From: Eubacteriales bacterium
GTDB lineage: Bacteria; Bacillota; Clostridia; Acetivibrionales; JANLFN01
NCBI GenBank assembly: GCA_024655885.1
Contig: JANLFN010000005.1
Coordinates: 75,660-116,006 of the forward strand
DNA length: 40,347 bases
Direction of reading: 5' to 3'
Shown one piece after another: positions 33,463-40,347 of the stretch. Positions within the stretch are counted from its first letter, which is position 1. Every line of letters begins with the position of its first letter. The notes under the pieces are model-generated. The model saw only the letters and a program-made list of their open reading frames with translations. It had not been told where the DNA came from and made no database searches. A program made the translations under genes and the position numbers.

Positions 33463-36114
33463 ATGGATGAACGACAAAATATTGCAAAAACCTATGACCC
33501 CACACTGGTGGAGGATAAATTGTATGCGGAGTGGATGGAAAAAGGCTATTTTCGCGCGGAGGTTGATTTAGGCAAAAAGCCTTTCACCATAGTGATTCCT
33601 CCGCCCAACATCACCGGGCAGCTTCACATGGGGCATGCCCTGGACAATACCATGCAGGATATTCTCATCCGCTGGAAGAGGATGCAGGGGTACTGCACCC
33701 TTTGGCTTCCCGGCACCGACCATGCGAGCATCGCCACCGAGGCCAGGATAGTCCAGGCCATGGCGGAAGAAGGCTTGACAAAGGAATCGATAGGCAGGGA
33801 CAAGTTCCTGGAAAGGGCTTGGGACTGGAAAAAGCACTATGGCGGGAGGATTGTGGAACAGCTTAAAAAGCTGGGAAGCTCCTGCGATTGGAGCCGTGAG
33901 AGGTTTACAATGGATGAGGGCCTTTCGGAGGCCGTTAAGGAAGTATTTATCAGGCTCTATAAAAAGGGCCTTATATACAGGGGAGAAAGGATCATCAACT
34001 GGTGCCCTAAATGCAGCACCTCCATATCGGATGCGGAGGTTGAATACGAGGAAAAGGAAGGGAGCTTCTGGCACATCAAATATCCCGTAAAGGGCAGCGA
34101 TGAGTATATTGTCATAGCCACCACAAGGCCCGAGACCATGCTGGGGGATACTGCCGTTGCCGTGCACCCCGAAGATGAAAGGTATAGGCATCTTGTGGGC
34201 AAAACCGTTGTACTGCCGCTGATGGAAAGGGAGATCCCCATCATTGCGGATGAGTATGTGGAAAAAGAGTTTGGGACAGGGGCGGTAAAGATCACTCCCG
34301 CACACGACCCCAACGACTTTGAGGTGGGCTTGAGGCATAACCTTTCCCAGATTAAAGTCATGAACGACGATGCCACCATGAGTGAAGAGGCCGGGCAGTA
34401 CCGGGGAATGGAGAGATATGAAGCGCGGAAGCGGATTGTTGAGGATTTGGAAAATTTGGGCCTGCTTGTAAAGGTACAGCCCCACACTCACAATGTGGGA
34501 ACGTGCTACAGGTGTGGTACGGTTATTGAGCCTATGGTGTCCAGACAGTGGTTTGTCCACATGAAGCCTCTGGCGGAGCCGGCCATTGAAATTGTTAAAA
34601 ACGGGACCATCAAATTTATCCCCGACAGGTTTTCCAAGATCTACTTCAACTGGATGGAGAATATCCAGGACTGGTGCATCTCCAGGCAGCTCTGGTGGGG
34701 ACACAGGATTCCGGCTTACTACTGCCAGGAGTGCGGCCATATGATGGTGGAAAAGGATATGCCGGATGTCTGTCCTAAATGCGGCAGCACAAGGATAGAG
34801 CAGGACCCTGATACCCTGGACACATGGTTCAGTTCGGCGTTATGGCCTTTTTCCACGCTGGGGTGGCCTGACATGACGGAAGACTTGAAGTACTTCTACC
34901 CGACGGATGTGCTGGTAACTGCCTATGACATCATTTTCTTCTGGGTGGCGAGGATGATCTTCTCCGGGGTAGAGCATATGGGCAGAGAGCCGTTTAAATA
35001 TGTATTCATTCATGGCATTGTGAGGGATGCCCAGGGGAGAAAGATGAGCAAATCCCTGGGAAACGGAATAGACCCCCTGGAGATCATAGAGCAGTATGGG
35101 GCGGATGCATTGCGGTTTGCCCTCACCATCGGCAATTCACCGGGGAATGACCTGAGGTTTTCAATTGAAAAGGTGGAAGCAAGCAGGAACTTTGCAAACA
35201 AGATATGGAATGCCTCCCGGTTTGTGCTCATGAATTTCGATGAGAACCCGGATTTTTCCAAGGCGGATGAAAGCAGGTTCACGATGGCGGACCGGTGGAT
35301 TCTCAGCAGGGTCAATGGCCTGGCCAGGGAAGTGACCGAAAACCTGGAAAGATTTGAACTGGGCATAGCCCTGCAAAAGGTATACGAGTTTGCATGGGAA
35401 GAATTCTGCGACTGGTATATAGAGCTTGTCAAGCCAAGGCTTTACGACAAGGAGAGCGGGACAAGGCTTGAAGCCCAGTATGTTTTGAATTATGTCCTGG
35501 GCAATACAATGAAGCTGCTGCATCCGTTTATGCCTTTTATTACCGAAGAGGTATACCGGCATCTGGTCCATGGCGACCCCAGCATTATGGTTTCCCAGTG
35601 GCCGGAATACAATGAAAAATACAATTTTCCCGAAGATGAGAGGAAAATGGGGCTGATTATGGAAGCAGTCAGAAATATCAGGAACATAAGAGCGGAGATG
35701 AATGTGCCCCCGTCCAAAAAGGCGAAGCTGATTTTTGTGGCGGCAGGAGAAGAGGAGAAAAGAATACTGGAGCAGGGCGGAGGATTTTTTGAAAGGCTGG
35801 CCGGAGCTTCGGAAGTAATTGTTCAAAGGGATAAAAAAGGGGTGCCCGCCGATGCGGTTGCCTCAATCATAGCGGGAGTTGAGATTTTTATTCCTCTGGA
35901 TGAGCTGATAGACATCCAGAAGGAAATTGAAAGGCTTGAAAAAGAAAAGGCAAACCTTGAAAAGGAACTGGCAAGGGTTGACGGCAAGCTCGGGAACCAG
36001 GGCTTTGTAGCCAAGGCCCCTGTGAAGGTGATCGAAGAGGAACGGGCAAAGAAGGCCAAATACCAGGAAATGTACCGTAAGGTGCAAGAGCGCCTGGACG
36101 CATTAAAAAAATAG
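33463..36114 (+). CDS. valS: Valine--tRNA ligase
   Basis: A class I aminoacyl-tRNA synthetase of about 883 residues. The HIGH motif is [17 protein letters not shown] and the KMSKS motif is [11 protein letters not shown]. The large CP1 editing insert contains [17 protein letters not shown], and there are two CxxC zinc-type pairs (CPKC; CQECGH with CPKCGS). The C-terminal coiled coil (about 820-880: [20 protein letters not shown]) is the ValS tRNA arm. I prefer ATG 33463 ([13 protein letters not shown]), behind GGGAGG with a wide spacer. The frame also allows ATG 33445, which overlaps that site. It is controlled by the valine T-box upstream. Confidence 0.97.
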   Translation: MDERQNIAKTYDPTLVEDKLYAEWMEKGYFRAEVDLGKKPFTIVIPPPNITGQLHMGHALDNTMQDILIRWKRMQGYCTLWLPGTDHASIATEARIVQAMAEEGLTKESIGRDKFLERAWDWKKHYGGRIVEQLKKLGSSCDWSRERFTMDEGLSEAVKEVFIRLYKKGLIYRGERIINWCPKCSTSISDAEVEYEEKEGSFWHIKYPVKGSDEYIVIATTRPETMLGDTAVAVHPEDERYRHLVGKTVVLPLMEREIPIIADEYVEKEFGTGAVKITPAHDPNDFEVGLRHNLSQIKVMNDDATMSEEAGQYRGMERYEARKRIVEDLENLGLLVKVQPHTHNVGTCYRCGTVIEPMVSRQWFVHMKPLAEPAIEIVKNGTIKFIPDRFSKIYFNWMENIQDWCISRQLWWGHRIPAYYCQECGHMMVEKDMPDVCPKCGSTRIEQDPDTLDTWFSSALWPFSTLGWPDMTEDLKYFYPTDVLVTAYDIIFFWVARMIFSGVEHMGREPFKYVFIHGIVRDAQGRKMSKSLGNGIDPLEIIEQYGADALRFALTIGNSPGNDLRFSIEKVEASRNFANKIWNASRFVLMNFDENPDFSKADESRFTMADRWILSRVNGLAREVTENLERFELGIALQKVYEFAWEEFCDWYIELVKPRLYDKESGTRLEAQYVLNYVLGNTMKLLHPFMPFITEEVYRHLVHGDPSIMVSQWPEYNEKYNFPEDERKMGLIMEAVRNIRNIRAEMNVPPSKKAKLIFVAAGEEEKRILEQGGGFFERLAGASEVIVQRDKKGVPADAVASIIAGVEIFIPLDELIDIQKEIERLEKEKANLEKELARVDGKLGNQGFVAKAPVKVIEEERAKKAKYQEMYRKVQERLDALKK

Positions 36115-36288
36115 CCAATGGCGGCCTCGGGCTTGCATAAGGATGTAGGAAACATTGCATATTTTTATATTCCTTCCTTTGCTTGCAGGGGATAGATGCT
36201 GGGACACTGCAGTGTGAGTAAAAATTGAAATATAAAAGATTTTTCCTCAAATAAGCATAAACTTATAGATTGGAAACAGGTGAATTCT

Positions 36289-38220
36289 ATGGATTTTGGA
36301 TTTGTGAGGGTAGGAGCGGCCGCTCCCATGCTTAAAGTAGCCGATTGTGAATACAATGCCGAAAAAATCGTTCAAACCATACTGGAGGCGCAGAGCCGGG
36401 ACATACAATTTGTGGTTTTCCCCGAGCTCTCAATAACCGCATATACCTGCGGTGACCTGTTTCACCAGCAGGCTTTGCTAAACTCGGCCGTTGGTGCTTT
36501 AGACCATATTCTCCATGAAACCGGAAAGGCGGATCTGGTTGCTATGGTCGGAATGCCGTTGTATTTGGACAACCAGCTATTCAATTGCGCGGTTGTGATT
36601 CAATCGGGCAGAATCCTGGGGGTTGTCCCCAAAACCTATATACCCGGGTACAGCGAATTTTATGAGGAAAGGTGGTTTGCTTCGGGAGTAAAAAGCATCA
36701 GCGACGAAATTGTACTTTGCGGTCAGAGGGTCCCCTTCGGCACAGACTTACTCTTTGAGGATGTGGAGGACCGCCGCATGTGCTTTGGAGTGGAGATTTG
36801 CGAAGACCTTTGGGTGCCTGTTCCGCCCAGCGCCTACCAGTCCCTTTCGGGTGCGGTATTACTGTTTAACCTGTCGGCAAGCAACGAAGTCATAGGGAAA
36901 TATGAGTACAGGATAGAGCTTGTCAGGCAGCAGTCGGGTAAATGCGTTGCGGGTTATATTTATACCTCCGCCGGGGTAGGGGAATCCACCACCGATGTGG
37001 TCTTCGGCGGGCATATGGCTGTGGCGGAAAACGGAGCCCTGCTTGCGGAATCCGAGAGGTTTCAAGACCATGACCAGCTTATTTGTGCGGATATTGACCT
37101 GGAGAGGCTGGCAAACGACAGGGCTAAAAATACCTGCTTCATGGAGTTCCCTTCTCCCAAGAGGTTCAGGAAGATAGGCTTCTGCTCAAGGAAGGTGACT
37201 CCCGGCACTTTTAAAAGGTTTGTGGACCCTCATCCTTTTGTGCCCTCCGATCCCAATGCCAGGGACAAGAGGTGCGGCGAGATTTTTGCCATTCAGACGG
37301 CGGGGCTGGGCAAACGCTTGAAACATACGGGGCTGAGGCATGCCGTCATAGGCGTTTCCGGAGGGCTTGATTCCACCCTTGCACTGCTGGTGACGGTTAA
37401 GGCCTTTGACGGGCTGGGACTGCCCAGGAGCGGCATAAATGCCGTAACCATGCCCGGATTCGGGACTACCGGGGCCACCTATGAAAATGCGGTGCAGCTT
37501 ACGAAATCGGTGGGGGCCACCTTGAGGGAGATCGACATCAAAAACGCATGCTTGCAGCATTTTGAAGATATAGGACATGACAGGGATATGCACGATGTGA
37601 CCTATGAGAATGTACAGGCCAGAGAGCGCACGCAGGTCCTTATGGATATAGCCAATAAGGTGGGCGGACTGGTTATAGGAACAGGCGATTTATCCGAGCT
37701 GGCTCTGGGCTGGTGTACCTACAACGGCGATCATATGTCCATGTATGCCGTCAACTGCAGCATTCCCAAGACACTGGTGAGGTTTTTGATTCAATGGATT
37801 GCGGATAATATGGTGGATAAAACTTCAAAGCGCGTACTCCACAGGATTTTGGACACGCCCATAAGCCCTGAACTGCTTCCACCGGATGAGTGCGGACAGA
37901 TAAACCAGAAAACCGAGGATATCATAGGACCCTACGAGCTCCACGATTTCTTCCTGTACCATGCCGTGAGGTACGGAGCCTCACCTAAGAAAGTGCTTTT
38001 CCTTGCCGACCAGGCCTTTAAGCATAAATATGACCATACAGTTATCAAGGGCTGGCTAAAGGTATTTTACAAGAGGTTTTTCAGCCAGCAGTTCAAAAGG
38101 TCATGCCTGCCTGACGGCCCAAAAGTGGGCACCATCAGTCTTTCGCCAAGGGGAGACTGGCGGATGCCCAGTGATGCCCAGGCCCACATCTGGTTGAAGG
38201 AGCTGGAGGAAGATGGCTAG
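36289..38220 (+). CDS. nadE: Glutamine-dependent NAD+ synthetase
   Basis: A 643-residue two-domain enzyme that makes NAD from deamido-NAD, ATP and glutamine. The N-terminal nitrilase-type glutaminase (about 1-290) has its catalytic triad: Glu46 (VFPELS), Lys115 (VPKTY) and Cys171 (VEICEDLW). The C-terminal synthetase domain (about 320-640) has the PP-loop [10 protein letters not shown] and [20 protein letters not shown]. The length fits the long glutamine-using form rather than the short ammonia-only NadE. ATG 36289 follows AGG at 8 nt. The in-frame GTG 36280 overlaps that site. It forms a single-gene unit. Confidence 0.97.
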   Translation: MDFGFVRVGAAAPMLKVADCEYNAEKIVQTILEAQSRDIQFVVFPELSITAYTCGDLFHQQALLNSAVGALDHILHETGKADLVAMVGMPLYLDNQLFNCAVVIQSGRILGVVPKTYIPGYSEFYEERWFASGVKSISDEIVLCGQRVPFGTDLLFEDVEDRRMCFGVEICEDLWVPVPPSAYQSLSGAVLLFNLSASNEVIGKYEYRIELVRQQSGKCVAGYIYTSAGVGESTTDVVFGGHMAVAENGALLAESERFQDHDQLICADIDLERLANDRAKNTCFMEFPSPKRFRKIGFCSRKVTPGTFKRFVDPHPFVPSDPNARDKRCGEIFAIQTAGLGKRLKHTGLRHAVIGVSGGLDSTLALLVTVKAFDGLGLPRSGINAVTMPGFGTTGATYENAVQLTKSVGATLREIDIKNACLQHFEDIGHDRDMHDVTYENVQARERTQVLMDIANKVGGLVIGTGDLSELALGWCTYNGDHMSMYAVNCSIPKTLVRFLIQWIADNMVDKTSKRVLHRILDTPISPELLPPDECGQINQKTEDIIGPYELHDFFLYHAVRYGASPKKVLFLADQAFKHKYDHTVIKGWLKVFYKRFFSQQFKRSCLPDGPKVGTISLSPRGDWRMPSDAQAHIWLKELEEDG

Positions 38221-38309
38221 CATTGGGTCCTGTGCGCCTGAATGCATGGAATTGCCAAAAGGTGTGCGCTGTCCAATTATGCAATTTGCAAAAATATATT
38301 TAAAGGTGC

Positions 38310-38338
38310 TTGACAAATTGCTGTATCTGCTTTAGAAT
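38310..38338 (+). promoter_or_regulatory. Promoter of tRNA-His
   Basis: TTGACA (38310-38315), 17 bp, TAGAAT (38333-38338), 30 bp upstream of the tRNA. Confidence 0.85.
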
Positions 38339-38367
38339 ATTTTATGTCCCTTTTGGAGGATATTTAC

Positions 38368-38445
38368 GGTGGATATAGCCCAGTTGGTTAGAGCGCCAGG
38401 TTGTGGCCCTGGAGGCCGTGGGTTCGAGTCCCACTATTCACCCCA
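38368..38445 (+). tRNA. tRNA-His (GTG)
   Basis: A full cloverleaf. Acceptor GTGGATA pairs with TATTCAC, the extra G-1 (38368) faces C73, the anticodon stem CCAGG/CCTGG holds loop TTGTGGC (anticodon GTG), the T arm carries GTTCGAGTCCC, and CCA is encoded (38443-38445). Confidence 0.97.
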
Positions 38446-38477
38446 TAAAAAAAGAGAAACCGGATACCAAAGGATGG

Positions 38478-38512
38478 ATCCCTGCAACCTGAAAGGGTTG
38501 AAGGGATTTTTT
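38478..38512 (+). terminator. Terminator after tRNA-His
   Basis: ATCCCTGCAACC (38478-38489) pairs with GGTTGAAGGGAT (ending at 38507) with one mismatch, followed by TTTTTTA. It sits just before the convergent coiled-coil gene and may also serve that gene. Confidence 0.85.
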
Positions 38513-38523
38513 ACATTAGAGAT

Positions 38524-38841
38524 TTATCCTATTTTCTTTTCAAGAGCTTCTATCCTATTTTCAAGCTTTTTAATATCGACATATGCGCCCTTCATCAGCA
38601 GCGATTCAATATTGGACACTTTTTCTTCTAAATCTTTTTGCCCTTTTTCCAGCTTTGCCTGTCTCTTTTCCAGCTTTATTTGTCTCTTCTCCAGTCGCTC
38701 TTGCCCATTTTGCAGCTGCAGTTGTCCCTTTTCCAGCTGCTCTTGCCCTTTTTGCAGCTGCTCCTGTCCCTTTTCCAATTTGCTGACCGATAATTTAATG
38801 TCTCTCAATTCGCTCAGGACTTCTTTTAGCAATTCCTCCAT
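38524..38841 (-). CDS. Small heptad-repeat coiled-coil protein
   Basis: A 105-residue hydrophilic protein. From about residue 22 to 77 it is built of eight consecutive seven-residue units of the form L-(E/Q)-K-(G/R)-Q-x-x with Leu at 22, 29, 36, 43, 50, 57, 64 and 71, a near-perfect coiled coil mirrored by 21-bp DNA repeats (about 38611-38778). The N terminus MEELLKEVLSELRDIKLSV and the C-terminal helix are also amphipathic. Similar MEELL...LKEIK...GQ proteins are widespread in Firmicutes without known function. I take ATG 38841 because GGAGGT lies 6 nt upstream. The frame is open for 30 more codons without a site. Confidence 0.72.
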   Translation of the reverse strand: MEELLKEVLSELRDIKLSVSKLEKGQEQLQKGQEQLEKGQLQLQNGQERLEKRQIKLEKRQAKLEKGQKDLEEKVSNIESLLMKGAYVDIKKLENRIEALEKKIG

Positions 38842-39013
38842 TTCCATACCTCCGTCCGTATGGCAGCATATGAAAATTTCATACTTTTTGAGCATAATAT
38901 CCGTTTGCATGTCTGATATAAAATTCAGCAATGTATTTAAAAATATTATAGCATACTATAAACTGAAACAATAGGACTATATTTTAATGCTAAGCCCGGT
39001 CTATTTGGTAAGC

Positions 39014-39161
39014 ATAAGGCACATGAGCCAGCGGTCCGCATACCCTTTCAAAGGGGACATTCCTTATCGCAAAAGGGATACCTCCTGCTCAGAGAGGCAT
39101 GTCCTCTTACATTGGATAACATGCGCTACAGACCACTAATCAACTCAGGAGGTTATATCTA
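39014..39161 (+). ncRNA. Candidate structured leader with RBS-sequestering stem
   Basis: Several long-range stems can be drawn: ATAAGG (39014-39019) with CCTTAT (39062-39067), ACCTCCTG (39080-39087) with CAGGAGGT (39146-39153), and inside the latter GCATGT with ACATGC. The second stem would hide a strong ribosome binding site in front of the short ORF at 39162. I do not recognise a known riboswitch class. This is drawn by eye with no folding calculation. Confidence 0.35.
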
Positions 39162-39218
39162 ATGGGTAAAAATCGGCAGAGTATATATGATTTCAGATGT
39201 TTAGATACCAATATTTAG
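39162..39218 (+). CDS. Possible 18-codon ORF behind a strong ribosome binding site
   Basis: Encodes MGKNRQSIYDFRCLDTNI. CAGGAGGT ends 8 nt before the ATG, an excellent binding site for so short a frame. The peptide resembles nothing I know. It could be a leader peptide, a small protein or the remains of a truncated gene. Just after it a 12-mer, AGGGAGGGGAAT, is repeated at 39217 and 39234. Confidence 0.3.
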   Translation: MGKNRQSIYDFRCLDTNI

Positions 39219-39250
39219 GGAGGGGAATCACATAGGGAGGGGAATTTTAC

Positions 39251-39279
39251 TTGACAAAACACAAGATGGGCCTTATAAT
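39251..39279 (+). promoter_or_regulatory. Consensus promoter of tRNA-Gln/tRNA-Lys
   Basis: TTGACA (39251-39256), 17 bp, TATAAT (39274-39279): a perfect consensus, 19 bp before tRNA-Gln. Confidence 0.92.
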
Positions 39280-39297
39280 AGATTTTGCGTTTAATGT

Positions 39298-39374
39298 TGG
39301 GATGTAGCCAAGTCGGTAAGGCACCAGACTTTGACTCTGGCATTTCGTTGGTTCGAGTCCAGCCATCCCAGCCA
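39298..39374 (+). tRNA. tRNA-Gln (TTG)
   Basis: Acceptor TGGGATG pairs with CATCCCA, the anticodon stem CCAGA/TCTGG holds loop CTTTGAC (anticodon TTG), the T arm has GGTTCGAGTCC, and GCCA ends the gene with encoded CCA. Confidence 0.97.
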
Positions 39375-39378
39375 ACTT

Positions 39379-39454
39379 GGGCCATTAGCTCAGTCGGCAG
39401 AGCACATGACTTTTAATCATGGTGTCCCGCGTTCGAGTCGCGGATGGCTCACCA
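39379..39454 (+). tRNA. tRNA-Lys (TTT)
   Basis: Acceptor GGGCCAT pairs with ATGGCTC (one G-U), D arm GCTCAGTCGGCAGAGC, the anticodon stem CATGA/TCATG holds loop CTTTTAA (anticodon TTT), T arm CGCGTTCGAGTCGCG, encoded CCA. It lies 4 bp after tRNA-Gln, in the same transcript. Confidence 0.97.
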
Positions 39455-39461
39455 AAATTAT

Positions 39462-39495
39462 AAAAGGTTGCGGAACAGAAAGCCGCAGCCTTTTT
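39462..39495 (+). terminator. Terminator of the tRNA-Gln/Lys transcript
   Basis: AAAAGGTTGCGG (39462-39473) pairs with CCGCAGCCTTTT (39483-39494) with one G-U, ending in a run of five T. Confidence 0.9.
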
Positions 39496-39797
39496 CAGTT
39501 ATGGGGGTAATCTCCGTTTTTTTCATCTCATCGCTTTCTATTAGGCCGTTATATAGGAAAATTTATCGATTTTTTGTTATTTCCTGCTTTATTTTTACCT
39601 GCTTGTAGATGGGATTATAAAAAAATGATAATATAGAACCAGAGTCGGTATTCGTGAGAAACCGAACTGCATACAGTTATATTTTTACGAAATCAATTTA
39701 CACTGGAATTGAGATTTCGTAAAACAATATCTCTTGTATGAATCAAAAATTTTTTCGACTTATATCCCTTATGGAATAAGAGCGGAGGTTGACAACA
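39496..39797 (+). other. Leader region of the ECF gene with promoter and inverted repeat
   Basis: About 300 bp. A possible promoter is TTGTAG (39603-39608), 18 bp, GATAAT (39627-39632). Downstream, TTTTACGAAATC (39683-39694) and its exact reverse complement GATTTCGTAAAA (39713-39724) form a 12-bp stem with an 18-nt loop, extendable by AATT/AATT. A smaller hairpin (AGTCGGT/ACCGAACT) lies at about 39641-39667. I recognise no known riboswitch. Confidence 0.45.
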
Positions 39798-40347
39798 ATG
39801 TACAAGGAAATTCCAACTGTCTCAAGGAAGTTTGGAACCCGGCACATCGCCATCATAGGCATGCTGTCTGCCATTTCGGTTATCCTTGGGGTAACGGGGT
39901 ACGGTTTTGTACCGTTGCCTATTGCCAAAGCTACCATCATGCATATCCCGGTAATCATCGGAGCCATTGTGGAAGGTCCGGTGGTAGGTGCGGCCGTAGG
40001 ACTGATATTCGGGCTTTTCAGCATTATTCAAAACATTACCAATCCCAACATACTCTCCTTTGCGTTTCTCAATCCCCTTGTATCTGTTTTGCCCAGGGTA
40101 TTGATCGGAGTTACATCGTATTACTGCTACAGGTATGCCATTGGGAAATGGGAATCGGTTAAAATCGGAATAGGTGCAGCTATAGGTTCATTGACCAATA
40201 CCTTCGGGGTTTTGACCATGATTTATCTGTTGTACGCGGCACAGTACGCCCAGGCAAAGGGAATAGGCGTCAATGCCGCCGCAGGTGTGATCTATGGGGT
40301 CGCATTGACCAACGGAATACCGGAGGCTGTCATTGCCGTAGTGGTTA
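39798..40347 (+). CDS. ECF transporter S component (partial, runs off the window)
   Basis: The first 183 residues of an integral membrane protein. After a short polar N terminus (MYKEIPTVSRKFGTRHIAIIG) come about five hydrophobic segments with the pattern of substrate-binding subunits of energy-coupling-factor vitamin transporters: SAISVILGVTGYGFVPLPIA, HIPVIIGAIVEGPVVGAAVGLIFGLFS and NPLVSVLPRVLIG. The substrate is not decided. Pantothenate-type S components look similar, but I would not assign it. GGAGGT lies 8 nt before ATG 39798. The leader carries a 12-bp inverted repeat. Confidence 0.85.
   Translation, partial: MYKEIPTVSRKFGTRHIAIIGMLSAISVILGVTGYGFVPLPIAKATIMHIPVIIGAIVEGPVVGAAVGLIFGLFSIIQNITNPNILSFAFLNPLVSVLPRVLIGVTSYYCYRYAIGKWESVKIGIGAAIGSLTNTFGVLTMIYLLYAAQYAQAKGIGVNAAAGVIYGVALTNGIPEAVIAVVV

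Noticed and set aside
33568-34740. 390-codon open frame antisense to valS
   Set aside because: It is the mirror of a strongly conserved synthetase gene with high GC at third positions, has no family resemblance and no ribosome binding site.
38611-38778. CRISPR-like regular repeats
   Set aside because: The 21-bp periodicity is in frame inside a coding sequence and reflects the protein heptads. There are no spacers.
39734-40162. 142-codon plus-strand frame overlapping the ECF gene start
   Set aside because: It is out of frame with the membrane protein, which has a better ribosome binding site and clear hydrophobic pattern.

Overview
The window looks like the chromosome of an anaerobic, spore-forming-type Firmicute of the Clostridia. 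The evidence is a type III glutamine synthetase, a valine T-box leader, Bacillus-type Pho boxes, a Firmicute LexA box, a zinc-finger ClpE-type ATPase, a GH18 protein with a copper-amine-oxidase-like domain, and corrinoid methyl-transfer genes. I cannot name the genus. There are no ribosomal RNA genes, CRISPR arrays or intact insertion sequences.

Layout. 1-2300: glnN (minus strand, last few codons outside the window), with a leader that reads as an ANTAR-type antitermination element. 2.6-4.8 kb: a membrane-anchored transglutaminase, a YmaF-like protein and a stand-alone starch-binding (CBM25-like) protein. 5.0-11.3 kb: a corrinoid methyl-transfer neighbourhood. It holds a corrinoid protein plus methyl-THF methyltransferase on the plus strand. 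On the minus strand it holds an Rsm22-like methyltransferase, a His-rich protein overlapping a short CobW/COG0523 GTPase, a GntR/UTRA regulator, a DUF1638 protein and a second corrinoid protein. No substrate-specific methyltransferase and no corrinoid activase is present. 11.3-12.4 kb: about 1.1 kb that is probably non-coding. 12.4-14.9 kb: a class A beta-lactamase-like membrane protein and a secreted GH18 protein, followed by a perfect 29-bp palindromic repeat. 15.0-22.7 kb: an SOS-controlled uvrB-uvrA operon, then a clpE-type gene.

22.7-30.0 kb: a complete phosphate regulon split into two divergent operons, pstB-phoU-phoB-phoR (minus) and pstS-pstC-pstA (plus). Between them are two arrays of four 11-bp-spaced PhoP half-sites, one facing each operon. 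30.2-32.6 kb: an amidase-domain protein, a CheW protein and a solitary argJ. 32.9-36.1 kb: a T-box (specifier GUA, Val) controlling a small membrane protein and valS. 36.3-38.2 kb: glutamine-dependent nadE. 38.3-39.5 kb: tRNA-His, a heptad-repeat coiled-coil protein, a candidate structured leader in front of an 18-codon ORF, and tRNA-Gln and tRNA-Lys under a consensus promoter. 39.8 kb to the end: the start of an ECF-transporter S component.

The most interesting points are the methyl-transfer neighbourhood with its split GTPase/His-rich metal protein and two corrinoid proteins, the symmetric Pho control region, the glnN ANTAR-like leader, the T-box with an interposed small membrane protein, and the possible RBS-sequestering RNA at 39.0-39.2 kb. 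All functional links in the methyl-transfer cluster are inference from gene content.
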